Shown here: positions 37,036 to 46,640 of the stretch, one piece after another | Position numbering within the stretch: the first letter of the stretch is position 1 | Layout of the letters: each line of letters starts with the position of its first letter | Assembly: GCA_028023455.1 (NCBI GenBank) | Contig: JAQFVV010012405.1 | Span: 7,089,334-7,153,333 of the forward strand | Length of the DNA: 64,000 bases | Direction of reading: 5' to 3' | Source of the DNA: Epiperipatus broadwayi | Taxonomy: Eukaryota; Onychophora; Udeonychophora; Euonychophora; Peripatidae | Position numbers and translations under genes: made by a program | Notes under the pieces: model-generated | What the model was told of the DNA's origin: nothing | Database searches by the model: none | What the model saw: the letters and a program-made list of their open reading frames with translations, nothing else

Positions 37036-37629
37036 TATATCTGCATTAATTTCAATGTATAAAAAATATAGATAAATAACTTCCATTATTTGCAAACCAT
37101 TGATCTATTGGATAATCTCCGTAGTACCACATCTGAAGTTTTTTGGTTTAATAAATCATAATATGTTATACCTGTAATAAAATTTTGATTCACCTATTCA
37201 GCCATATCAAACCACATTATTTATATTTAAATATGTTATTTATAGCTATAATAATATGAGATCGTTGTTACATTTGTGGTCAGAATTTGATTATAAATTA
37301 CTCATTTTAATATTAATTGAGCATATCCATGTCTTTCAATCAAAAATGCAATAATTTTTCATTTTTTTGATACTTACAAGTTAGAGCAATGAAATGCCCT
37401 CTAATAAATTCATTGTGAAACAAGATATGGTGAACAATTAATCCATCATTTTTCAAGAAAGCAGAGATATAAATAATAAATGCATAAGAGTGATAGAATT
37501 GAAGCTTATTAAAAATTATAGATAATAAGCAATTTAATGATTATTTATTGAAATACAGAACATGTGACATATAATTTAAACATTAACATTAATTGTAATT
37601 CATATAATTCAAAACATTCCATATTTATT
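37036..37629. other. Non-coding A+T-rich DNA
   Basis: I see nothing recognisable. Confidence 0.5.
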
Positions 37630-38670
37630 ATTTCCAAAATAAGTATATAATTAAAGAGAAATAATTTTACCTTTTTAACATATGCACATTACTGATTTTA
37701 TAACAACTCAATGCTGTTGCATTGAGTACAGAAGAGACTCTCAAACCCAAACACAATATAGAGACTTTATAAAAATAAGAGTGACCATCTTATCTTTAAC
37801 CTAAATTCTAATTTATATAGGCCGATCTGAAGCATCTTGGTTTAAAAGAGTGAAAATGTTACTCTGTTCACTTTTACACCCATTACTTTCTTACATACAT
37901 TAACATCTATGAAATCTTTTGACTTAATAAGAGTGGCCATTTTATCTTTAATCTAAATTCTGATTTATATTGGCCAATCTGAAGCATCTTGATTTGAGAG
38001 ATTGAAGATGTTACTCTGTTCACTTTTACATCTTATATAAATCAGAATTTGGTTAAAGATAAGATGGCTGCTCTTATCTTTATAAAGTCTATCTTGGGTT
38101 GAAGTAATGGATGTAAAAGTGAACTGAGTAACCTTTCACCTCTCAAACCTAGAAGCTTCAGATTGGCCTATCCTATATAAATAAAATTTAGGTTACAGAT
38201 AAGGTGGCCACTCTTATCTATATATAGTCTCTATTCTGTGTTTGAGTTTGAGAGTTTTCTCTGTACTCAACATGACAATGTTGAGTTATTATAAAATGTT
38301 AAAAAGGTGAAATCCTTTCTATGTGCTTAATAAATAAATCTGAGCATTATATAATTTCTGTTAATTCATAATATTAACATGTAGTAAATTAAATGATTTT
38401 ACAAATGTTAATGGATGTGATGCATGTAAAAGTGAACAGAGTAACATTTTCACTCTCTCAAACCAAGACTCTTTAGATTTGCCTATATAAATCAGAATTT
38501 AGGTTAAAGATAAGATGGTCGCTCTTATCTTTATAAAGTCTCTATCATGTGTTTGGGTTTGAGAGTTTCCTCTGTACTCAACACAGTAGCATTGAGTTAT
38601 TATAAAATCAGTAAGATACATATGTTGAAAAGGTAAAACCCCTTCTCTTTAATTTCATATGATCTATGCA
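37630..38670. repeat. Complex palindromic repeat cluster, family G
   Basis: At least four copies, in both orientations, of a unit containing ATCTTATCTTTAACCTAAAT and GTTACTCTGTTCACTTTTAC: left-sense at about 37760-37890 and 37925-38035, right-sense at about 38035-38280 and 38420-38600. The outermost blocks (37635-37790 and 38500-38650, with ATTGAGTACAGA..AGACTCTCAAACCC) are also inverted copies. The order gives a palindrome nested inside a palindrome. No hammerhead core or ORF was found. Confidence 0.8.
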
Positions 38671-39416
38671 CTCAAATAGATCTGAACATTAAAATAAGTA
38701 TGTTTATATACATAAACTACAGTCTATACATAACTTTATTATAAAATTATAATGTTTTACAACTCAGGGTTAATATTAATTTTATATAGACATTTTTTAA
38801 GTAAATAATCTTATTTATTTTTAATTTACTATAAAAGCTGAAGAAAAAAACATGTATTTGCTTATGATAAATTTCACTCCATTACAGCTTCTGAAAATTG
38901 TAAGACTTCTAATAGAGAGTTGCATGCAAATATATATATATTGTACGAACCAAAATTGAGTGTAAATTCAATTATTGGAATAAAATCAAGCATTTTTCTT
39001 TCAAATCAGTTTTAATAGGGAAAGCATTAATCTGAGAATGTAGAAATGGTTACTGTCACAACAAAATGTTAAAAGAATGAATATTATTATTATAACATGA
39101 ATTAATAAATTAATCCTATTTATTTGAAATACACCATATATATAATAAAATTATAATTTTGATAAAAAAAAATTTTTTTATTCTATGTATTTTTATTTAC
39201 TCCAGTCATAAGTAGTATGTTATAAACATTATGAACAAATATTCAATATTTTAAATGTGCATGTTTTTGTATTTATACTATGTGTAATGTTTAAGTTGAA
39301 ATAATATATATATAAAGAATATTTTCAATGCTGTATTGAAAAAATGTAGTTTAAACTGTGTTGTTTTGTGTTATGTTAAAAAATATTATTTGTGTTTTTA
39401 AAGTGTAAATATTATT
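38671..39416. other. Non-coding A+T-rich DNA
   Basis: I see nothing recognisable. Confidence 0.5.
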
Positions 39417-39513
39417 AAACAATGAGGATTGCCAATTCCTCAACAACCTTTGGGATAAATGCTTAGCTAGAGAAAGCATTTAAAATATCTCTGTCAGGAC
39501 CCTCCCCCCCCAG

Positions 39514-39556
39514 ACCTCTGGCCATGGTTTCATGCTCTGGCACTCCTCAGAGAGGT
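39514..39556 (-). ncRNA. Hammerhead ribozyme motif, family C left arm
   Basis: Mirror of 39619-39661, except that U at position 16.1 is C (GGCC instead of GGTC). This should reduce or abolish cleavage. Confidence 0.65.
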
Positions 39557-39618
39557 GCTAGGTACTAGGGTAGGTTCAGACACTAGATCTAAAAACTAGT
39601 GTCTGAACCTACCCTAGC

Positions 39619-39661
39619 ACCTCTCTGAGGAGTGCCAGAGCATGAAACCATGGTCAGAGGT
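39619..39661 (+). ncRNA. Hammerhead ribozyme, family C right arm (textbook match)
   Basis: All expected parts are present in 43 nt: stem I ACCTCT (39619-39624) with AGAGGT (39656-39661), 6 bp perfect; core CTGAGGA (39625-39631); stem II GTGC-CAGA-GCAT (4 pairs, outer G-T); GAAA (39644-39647); stem III CCATGG, self-complementary, closed by A-T; C at cleavage position 17 (39655). This is a type I minimal hammerhead of the dimer-forming kind known from Penelope-like elements and retrozymes. It should cut after 39655 if active. Confidence 0.85.
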
Positions 39662-39766
39662 TTGGGGGGGGGTCCTGACAGAGACATTTTAAATGCTTTC
39701 TCTATCTAAGCATTTATCACAAAGCTTGTTGAGGAATTGGCAATCCTCATTGTTTATAACTTACAA

Positions 39767-40164
39767 CAGGGGTCCCCAACCCTATGCCCGTGGGCACCAT
39801 GGTGCCCACAGACCATTTTACGTGTGCCCGCCGCTATCCGAACACGATAAAAAATTATTTGTCTGATACAAATAAATTATATTTTTAAAATTTCTTATAA
39901 ATTATTGTATTATGTTGTAATCAAATTGTAGGGCATACTATACTTTTGCAGTGTAAAAATATAAACGTTAATTATATGTCAAAACTTTACTTTTGAAATA
40001 AATATTTTTTTGTACATTATGTGTATTATTAACAATATCCAACTATAAATTTACATTGAAAAAATAAATGGTGCTCGCCACTTAGTGGAAAAAATAAATG
40101 GTGCCCGCCACCTGGTCGGTATTATAAAATCTGCTCTTAAGTGCAAAAAGGTTGGGGACCCCTG
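39767..40164. mobile_element. hAT-type MITE, 398 bp, with 8-bp target duplication
   Basis: Terminal inverted repeats CAGGGGTCCCCAACC (39767-39781) and GGTTGGGGACCCCTG (40150-40164) are exact. The 8-bp direct repeat ACTTACAA flanks it (39759-39766, 40165-40172). TIR wording and TSD length are those of hAT elements. No transposase is encoded. A short tandem (AAAAAATAAATGGTGC.CGCCAC) lies near its right end. Removing the element and one TSD copy restores the family C repeat as read at 49970-50010. Confidence 0.93.
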
Positions 40165-40240
40165 ACTTACAAGCTTAAGAGAATAGAGTCATGTGATCTA
40201 TGACTCTTATTTTGCCTATTTATAGTCTCTGTAAATATTA

Positions 40241-41394
40241 TTGTTTATATGTAATCATGATAAAATATTAGCTTTTTTTTAGTGTTGTAAAAGAAACTTT
40301 GTGTGGAGCACTAGACAAATTAAAATTTAATATTGAAGTAAAGAATGAGGGTAACCTTGGATTTAATGATGCATATGATGTCAATTGTGTGCTGTTATAA
40401 ATAAGACTGATTGATTCAAATTCGCTCTTTAATATTTTGACTCTCATTTATATTTTATTTTTATTTTATAAGTGTTTGCTTGGTAATTATAAAACAATGA
40501 AGTAAAAAGAAATACATTTGTCCAGGAGAATAGAAATTTATAGCATTCAAATTTATTTTAATATTTCTCAGCAGAAAATGATTGTCATGGATAAGCAAAA
40601 TGTTTTAGTTATAAAATATTATAATTGATAGTATACTGCTATAGATGAAAATTATTTCTCTTTATGAATATTATTTTATAATGCAGATGGATTATTTTGA
40701 CTTAGGATTTAAACTGATTTATTTATGTATTGCATACATTGTAAATGGAATCCAGCATCTGCTTATATATGATGCTACCATGATACCAAGTATTTTGCTA
40801 TGTAAAGGATACTAAAATAATAAATACTTCAAGTACACTGGAATTAGACAACATACTTTATTTTGGGCACTATTTATAAAATACTTTATCTTAACTGTAT
40901 CAGTGGATGTTATTAAATTATTTGAAGCACATAGAATAAACATTTGAATGATTGTGTTCTTTTGGAGTATCCATATAAAAGGACTGTGTTCAAGTCGTAT
41001 ATAAATATGTATTTTATTTACTGATCTATGTGTGTTGTATTTTCTTAATATTATTGGTTATTATATTAAAAGTTGGTAAATTGTTTCTTTATATATATAT
41101 AAAATATAAGAAAGTTAAATCTTAATTTAAATTTGAAATTATCTTCTACATTTTAATGGTTAAAATTTTAATTTAAGATATATGTTTATTTATCAACTAT
41201 ATATTATATTCAATATGCATGTTATGAATATTGAAGAACTTGAATAATTATATTAAAAATTATTTATTGGTACTATATTTTGAAAATAAAGTAAATGAAT
41301 AAACATACATATTATTTTATTTGTTTTAATAGTTATATAGTGAATATTATATAATAATTATTAGCTTTTTATACTCAAAAAAATATTCATAGAT
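40241..41394. other. Non-coding A+T-rich DNA
   Basis: I see no exon or element. Confidence 0.5.
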
Positions 41395-41575
41395 CACATG
41401 ACCCCATTCTTTTAAGCTTGTATGATATAAACAAAGAGCTCTGCTAATTGCTCAATAAGCTTTGCAATAAATGCTTAGTCAGAGAAAGCATTTAAAATAT
41501 CTCTGTCAGGAAACTTCCTCCAAACCTCTGACCAATGGTTTCGTGCTTTGGCACTGCTCAGAGAGGCATTAATGT
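41395..41575 (-). repeat. Family C partial copy (solitary arm)
   Basis: Diverged match to the left arm of 49437-49630. It carries a hammerhead motif at 41524-41565 (minus) with an ideal stem II (GTGC..GCAC) and GAAA, but the core is CTGAGCA (G8 lost). It helps define the consensus. Confidence 0.75.
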
Positions 41576-42221
41576 GTGCATGACAAAAATTCTTTATATT
41601 ATACAATAGACATAAAGTAGATTAATCTGTGCTACATAAATCAGATGAAGGATATGCTACATGATACCTAATAAGAATGTACATTATAAACATTTTATTA
41701 TTTATTTACCATTTTTACATTAATTATTAATAAACGTTAATTCAGTTAAACAAGCAAACTTATTTCAGTGATCATTTCAGTTAGTTATGCAAAATTATTA
41801 GCTAATAAAATCTTAATATTTAATGTTTAAGTATTGATTTACACTTTACATTTTACTATAAATAATTATAAAATAATCCAGGAATCGAACAATTGGATCG
41901 GTAAGTGCATATATTGTTATGTATTACTTTGTTTCCTGTAAATTCAGTATATCATTATTATTTGAGCTAGGTATATATTTTATATAATAATAGATTAAAT
42001 AATTTATTACATCTAGATGTTTGGTAATCAATTAGAAGATCATCATAATTATTTTGAGTTATATATGATAGTTATTGTGGACAAAATCTGTATTTGAGCT
42101 AGTTTAACAATTTGTAAGGTATAAGTATCTTACTTTATTCAAAATAAACAAAGGTGATTATAATTGAAGACTGGTGTATTACTTTAAATTATTACTTATT
42201 GGATGTGCCTTATAATAATAT
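41576..42221. other. Non-coding A+T-rich DNA
   Basis: I see nothing recognisable. Confidence 0.5.
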
Positions 42222-42665
42222 TTTTTTTCTCAGTGATGAAAGTTTATTCATCAAAAAAAAAAAAAAACAGATACAAATATAATTAGAAAAAGGTTTACAA
42301 GGGAGTGATTATTTGATAAATTGAAATTTCAGAAGCAACATGGTAAGAGAGGAAGGATACATGTGAAAAGGGAATGGGAAGTGGAAATGGGAAACAGTGT
42401 GTAGTTCTGGCCAGTCCGAGATTCATGTTTTCATTGGGCAAGCACTGCATGGGTCATAAACTTTGAATGATTGAGTCCTAAGACCGAGGCTGAGAGGATG
42501 GGAGTTGGAGGATTGCCCAAGTGTCTGTGAGGAGTGAGGGTGGGGCTAGTTTAGTAGCTCTGGTTTTGTGAGATCGAATTAGGTCCAACAGCTTTTGGGT
42601 CGCTGATTGGACTCTCTGGTCAAAAATAATGGCGCATCGGAGCAACCAGAGTGCATAGATGAGGA
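42222..42665 (-). pseudogene. 5'-truncated L1/Tx1-like LINE 3' end
   Basis: On the minus strand, about 42665-42480 reads IYALWLLRCAIIFDQRVQ then about 30 more residues to a stop. This is the same C-terminal region as TIWSIRCNAIFD in the 31190-32204 relic. About 250 bp of 3' UTR follows, with an AATAAA signal (about 42246-42251) and a short A-tail (42222-42232). Its GC content is higher than the surroundings, as expected for a recent insertion. Confidence 0.65.
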
Positions 42666-42906
42666 AAACTGATAATCTAATAATTTTTTACTTGATTAGA
42701 AAGATAATTTCATGTTGTTATAAAATTAGTAATGGTATGTATTGAAATTGATATTTGAATTGTATTAACTAGAACAATTTAGTTTGTTTATATTTAAAAC
42801 TTATCGATATAGTTTATGTCTAATTTAATATCCACACTAATTTCAAATAGATTATTAATGATAGCATGCTTATTAGAGTCAGTTATAATTTAGTGTTTAT
42901 GATTTA

Positions 42907-43040
42907 GGCTTTGTCGATTTTTTTTTCTCATGTGTCATAGCACCAGCGGGAAGTGAACCCGCTAACCTGGGACAACTGCTTGTAAAGCAGCCGTCACTGA
43001 CCTCTCGACCACCAATGCTTGACAAAGGCTTTGTCGATTT
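42907..43040 (-). mobile_element. tRNA-derived SINE with 14-bp target duplication
   Basis: The direct repeat GGCTTTGTCGATTT (42907-42920, 43027-43040) brackets a minus-strand insertion of about 105 bp. The insert holds a perfect Pol III A box (TGGTCGAGAGG, complement of 43001-43011) and B box (GGTTCACTTCC, complement of 42949-42959). An anticodon-like arm CTGC-TTTACAA-GCAG and a 5-bp T stem GCGGG/CCCGC are visible, followed by a short body and an A9 tail. The arm resembles tRNA-Val(UAC), but the acceptor stem is mostly wobble pairs, so it is a tRNA-derived retroposon rather than a working tRNA. Confidence 0.8.
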
Positions 43041-43395
43041 GAAAAAAACTTTGTTTGTCGATTTGAAAGAAATTTTGTTATAATTTGATAGTCGTATTCA
43101 TAAGGGTATTACATAAAAATCATTCATATATTTTGTGGTTATGATTTAGTTATCATAATTCCTATTTGAAATGTTGGTTTTTGCTTTTTATGTCAATATA
43201 ATTTAGTGCAAGTCATAAGGTATGTTAGATAAGTTGAACATGTATATTCTGTTTTGTTATATTTTTAGTATTGTAAAAATTCTTATTTCATTACTATTTG
43301 CCATCCAAATCTGTAGGGCATAACAAAATTTCTTATAATAATCACCTTATACATTTTATATTATTACACTGTTTATCATTATTTCATTACTATAT
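43041..43395. other. Non-coding A+T-rich DNA
   Basis: I see nothing recognisable apart from a short repeat of TTTGTCGATTTGAAA at about 43052. Confidence 0.5.
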
Positions 43396-43451
43396 ATATA
43401 AAATACATATTTTGCGGGTTCATCCGTGTTAAAAACTTTTAATATCAATAT

Positions 43452-43488
43452 ACTGACGTTTCGACTTGGTCACACAAGCCATCCACAG
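43452..43488 (-). ncRNA. Hammerhead-like motif of the Penelope element, left arm
   Basis: Mirror of 45254-45290 with the same core change. Confidence 0.45.
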
Positions 43489-43582
43489 AGTTATAAAAAG
43501 GTAGAAAGACGGTTGTAGAGGCGCTACAATCACTGGTTTGAATAAAACATTAAAAATCCCACCAATAGCAAAAATGTTAAAT

Positions 43583-44386
43583 TTAAGAATGTTTTTTAAA
43601 GAAATCTTTCCAAATAGGAGGAAGTTTGCACGTATCATCTCGCTTATTGATACAATCTGGCCTTTTAAGTATCTCAATGGCTTCTCTGATTTTGCATTGG
43701 TAGAGATTATCACATCTGGATATGATCCTGGTACTAGAAAAATCTATTTTATGACCTGAATCTATAGTATGGAGTGAGAGTGCTGATGATGATGAGTGTT
43801 GTTTAACTGCATTAGCATGCTCATCTCTCCTAACACTGATGCGACGATTACTCATACCTATGTAAGAAGCTTTACAATTTTTACATGAGATTTGATAGAC
43901 ACCATGAGATTCAAGAGGGATTGAATCCTTAGGCTTGGTTATTATATTGCTGATCTTTTGATGAGCAGAAAATGCTGTATCTATATTATAGCGTTTTAAT
44001 ATACGTCCGATACTGTCTGTAGTTCCTTTTACATATGGAACACAAATCCTAATAGCTGACTTATTATCTTTTTGTTTCCTATTTTGTCTATTTTGGGCTT
44101 GAAATAAGGCTTTTTTTATAAATTTGTAATTATAACTATTTGCTAATAAAACACTATTAATATGATTTATTTCTTCTTTCAGATGTGTGTCATCTGAAAG
44201 GTTAATTGCTCTATTTAAAAGAGTTTTGGCTACAGAAACTATCTGAGTTGGGTGATGATGAGAATGGAAATGTAAATATCTGTCTGTGTGTGTATCCTTT
44301 CTGTAAATAGAAAAAGATAAACTATTTGGTGTTCTGGTGACTAGAACATCAAGAAAAGGGAGTTTTCCATCAGACTCTGTCTCCAT
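43583..44386 (-). pseudogene. Penelope-like RT thumb + GIY-YIG endonuclease, left copy (frame intact, 5'-truncated)
   Basis: 267 codons, open from the central spacer to a stop at 43583-43585. The N-terminal KLPFLDVLV and YRKDTHTDRYLH are the conserved thumb-end motifs of Penelope-type reverse transcriptases. A basic linker (about residues 85-130) follows. Near residue 165, GVYQISCKNCKASYIG gives the GIY..YIG pair with the CxxC knuckle, and RRISVRRDEH supplies the catalytic Arg region. The catalytic palm (YxDD) is missing because the copy is truncated, so it cannot act alone. The Met at 44386 lies in the non-homologous spacer and is not an authentic start. Confidence 0.88.
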
Positions 44387-45159
44387 TTTCTTGATGTTCT
44401 AGTCACCAGAACACCAAATAGTTTATCTTTTTCTATTTACAGAAAGGATACACACACAGACAGATATTTACATTTCCATTCTCATCATCACCCAACTCAG
44501 ATAGTTTCTGTAGCCAAAACTCTTTTAAATAGAACAATTAACCTTTCAGATGACACACATCTGAAAGAAGAAATAAATCATATTAATAGTGTTTTATTAG
44601 CAAATAGTTATAATTACAAATTTATAAAAAAAGCCTTATTTCAAGCCCAAAATAGACAAAATAGGAAACAAAAAGATGATAAGTCAGCTATTAGGATTTG
44701 TGTTCCATATGTAAAAGGAACTACAGACAGTATCGGACGTATATTAAAACGCTATAATATAGATACAGCATTTTCTGCTCATCAAAAGATCAGCAATATA
44801 ATAACCAAGCCTAAGGATTCAATCCCTCTTGAATCTCATGGTGTCTATCAAATCTCATGTAAAAATTGTAAAGCTTCTTACATAGGTATGAGTAATCGTC
44901 GCATCAGTGTTAGGAGAGATGAGCATGCTAATGCAGTTAAACAACACTCATCATCATCAGCACTCTCACTCCATACTATAGATTCAGGTCATAAAATAGA
45001 TTTTCTAGTACCAGGATCATATCCAGATGTGATAATCTCTACCAATGCAAAATCAGAGAAGCCATTGAGATACTTAAAAGGCCAGATTGTATCAATAAGC
45101 GAGATGATACGTGCAAACTTCCTCCTATTTGGAAAGATTTCTTTAAAAAACATTCTTAA
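44386..45159 (+). pseudogene. Penelope-like RT thumb + GIY-YIG endonuclease, right copy (frameshifted)
   Basis: Same protein as the left copy, read outward on the plus strand. A one-base loss in an A/T run near 45003-45006 (four T where the left arm has five A on the plus strand) shifts the frame after HKIDF, in the C-terminal part of the endonuclease. The shifted frame runs to 45313. A few substitutions separate the arms (for example Ala/Thr in the NRAIN segment and Asn/Asp in KDNKSA). Confidence 0.88.
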
Positions 45160-45253
45160 ATTTAACATTTTTGCTATTGGTGGGATTTTTAATGTTTTAT
45201 TCAAACCAGTGATTGTAGCGCCTCTACAACTGTCTTTCTACCTTTTTATAACT

Positions 45254-45290
45254 CTGTGGATGGCTTGTGTGACCAAGTCGAAACGTCAGT
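45254..45290 (+). ncRNA. Hammerhead-like motif of the Penelope element, right arm
   Basis: Stem II GGCTTG..CAAGTC (6 bp), GAAA, self-complementary ACGT stem III and C at the cleavage position are present. The core reads CTGTGGA, with A6 replaced by T, and stem I is only 3 bp (ACT/AGT). Both arms share the change. Position and wording match the hammerheads known in Penelope-like terminal repeats; this copy is probably inactive. Confidence 0.5.
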
Positions 45291-45659
45291 ATATTGATAT
45301 TAAAAGTTTTTAACACGGATGAACCCGCAAAATATGTATTTTATATATTTAACCCGTGCAAATCTTCGTTTTAACATATATATATATATATAACATTTAG
45401 TAATAAAAAGACAAATTGAAAGGAGAGGAACAAAAGTTTAAAAAATAATTACTATATTTATGAATTATATTTTTTTTTAAAAAATATATTGTTATAATGA
45501 TTATTATATTAACAAAATATAGATTCAAATTTTATTAAGAAGAAAGAATCAAGCATAAACCATATTGTGTTGAGATCATTTATCAACAATAAAAGTAAAA
45601 AAAAATGGACACCTTTTTTTGTAATATGAGTTTTATGATTCTTCATTTGGGATCAAAGA

Positions 45660-45925
45660 AAGGATATGAAAGATGTGAGAAAATGATATATAAACTGGAT
45701 TCCAAGAGATTGTAGAAGATCCAGAAAAAGACCACATGTGAGATGGATGGATGAAAAAAGAAAGGGTGCAGGCTGATGTGGAGAAGAGAAGCTAAAGATT
45801 GGAGAAGATGGATTGAACTTGGAGAGATCAGGCTGATGTGGAGAAGAGAAGCTAAAGATCAGAGAAGATGGATTGAACTTGGAGAGACCTTCATCCTGCA
45901 GTGGATTGATAATGGTTGATGATGA
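45660..45925 (+). pseudogene. RTE-type LINE C-terminal fragment with a 60-bp tandem duplication
   Basis: Encodes NWIPRDCRRSRKRPHVRWMDE, split by stops, matching the C-terminus of the RTE copy at 63175-64000, and ends in the (TGA)n tail near 45915-45930. A 60-bp segment starting CAGGCTGATGTGG (45769 and 45829) is duplicated in frame. Confidence 0.8.
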
Positions 45926-45939
45926 TGATAAGAAATGCA

Positions 45940-46640
45940 GTTTTATAAGAAGTATTTTATGGATTAAAATGGAAGCTAAGGGAGTAAAAGTAAATGAAGA
46001 TTGTTTAAGTCATTTAGATTTTGCGACTTATGTGATTATTTTTGCAAGTAATGCTTCAGAACTTAAGGAAATGTTGCAGAATTACCGAATGAAAGTAAAA
46101 AAAATACCACTGAAGATATACAACTAAAGTAATGTTCATTGGATTTTCTCAGAAGAAAAAATAATGTTTGATAATCATTGAAACATAAATGGTTAAAATT
46201 AAATATAAAATTAAACTTGAATGGAGTGATTTTGGTAGAAATAATATTGAAAAGAAATATACCTATGTGTTTGAAAATGAAAATTTAGAATATATGTGTT
46301 TGCCAGCTTTTATTTATTTATAAGAAACTAAGACCCTTAACAGAAGATCAATACAGAGTTTTTAAACCAAGGGGTAACAATAAGAGATCAAAAGCAATTT
46401 TTTTGGGTGAGAGACAGTGACATTGAATACATTAATAAACTGAATTGTAGCTCAGTTGCAAAGATAATAATAGATGGATAGTTTAAAGTCTTAAACAAAG
46501 TACCAAAAGATTATAAAAGAGCTAAAACAAAACCACATGTGAAGTGAAGTAATGAAATAAGGAAGCTTGTTGATCTGATGTAGAGAGGAGAGTTCAAACT
46601 TGAAAAGGTTTTCATTTCTTTGAAAATGATGATAATTGAA
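45940..46640 (+). pseudogene. Degenerate RTE-type LINE copy
   Basis: Opens with KVNEDCLSHLDF..YVIIFASNASELKEML, the counterpart of the FxDD region of the RTE at 63900 (here the DD is lost to AT-Y). It continues as scattered matches through the GRNNI..NIPMCLK and AKTKPHVK regions. Multiple stops. It lies head-to-tail after the fragment at 45660-45925, so two insertions of one family are adjacent. Confidence 0.75.

Larger units (their letters stand above)
39417..40240. repeat. Family C foldback, interrupted by a hAT MITE
   Basis: Arms about 39417-39586 and 39596-39755 are near-perfect inverted repeats; the left arm has a 7-bp insertion near 39560. The right side continues past the palindrome into the start of the next unit (TTACAAGCTTAAGAGAAT..GTCATGTGATC, 40166-40240). 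The MITE at 39767-40164 splits it. The same unit is complete at 49437-50405. Each arm carries one outward-facing hammerhead. Confidence 0.9.
43396..45352. mobile_element. Penelope-like element, head-to-head inverted pair of 5'-truncated copies
   Basis: Two arms of about 960 bp (about 43396-44357 and 44386-45347) are inverted copies that differ at only a handful of positions, around a 28-bp centre. Coding direction is outward in both arms, so the truncated 5' ends face each other. Each arm holds the end of the reverse-transcriptase thumb, a linker, a GIY-YIG endonuclease, then about 150 bp with a hammerhead-like motif and the outer end (AACACGGATGAACCCGCAAA on the right). Confidence 0.9.

Noticed and set aside
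38871-38940. Possible next proton-channel exon after CATTACAG (LLKIVRLLIES)
   Set aside because: No similarity to the post-S4 coiled coil and no suitable donor; the phase does not match the phase-1 end of the 29072-29210 exon convincingly.
40575-40635. Possible terminal exon after TTTCTCAG
   Set aside because: A short open stretch only, with no resemblance to the channel C-terminus.
42921-43026. Functional tRNA-Val(UAC) gene
   Set aside because: A and B boxes and the T arm are good, but the acceptor stem is largely wobble pairs, the variable region is enlarged, and an A tail and target duplication mark it as a retroposon.
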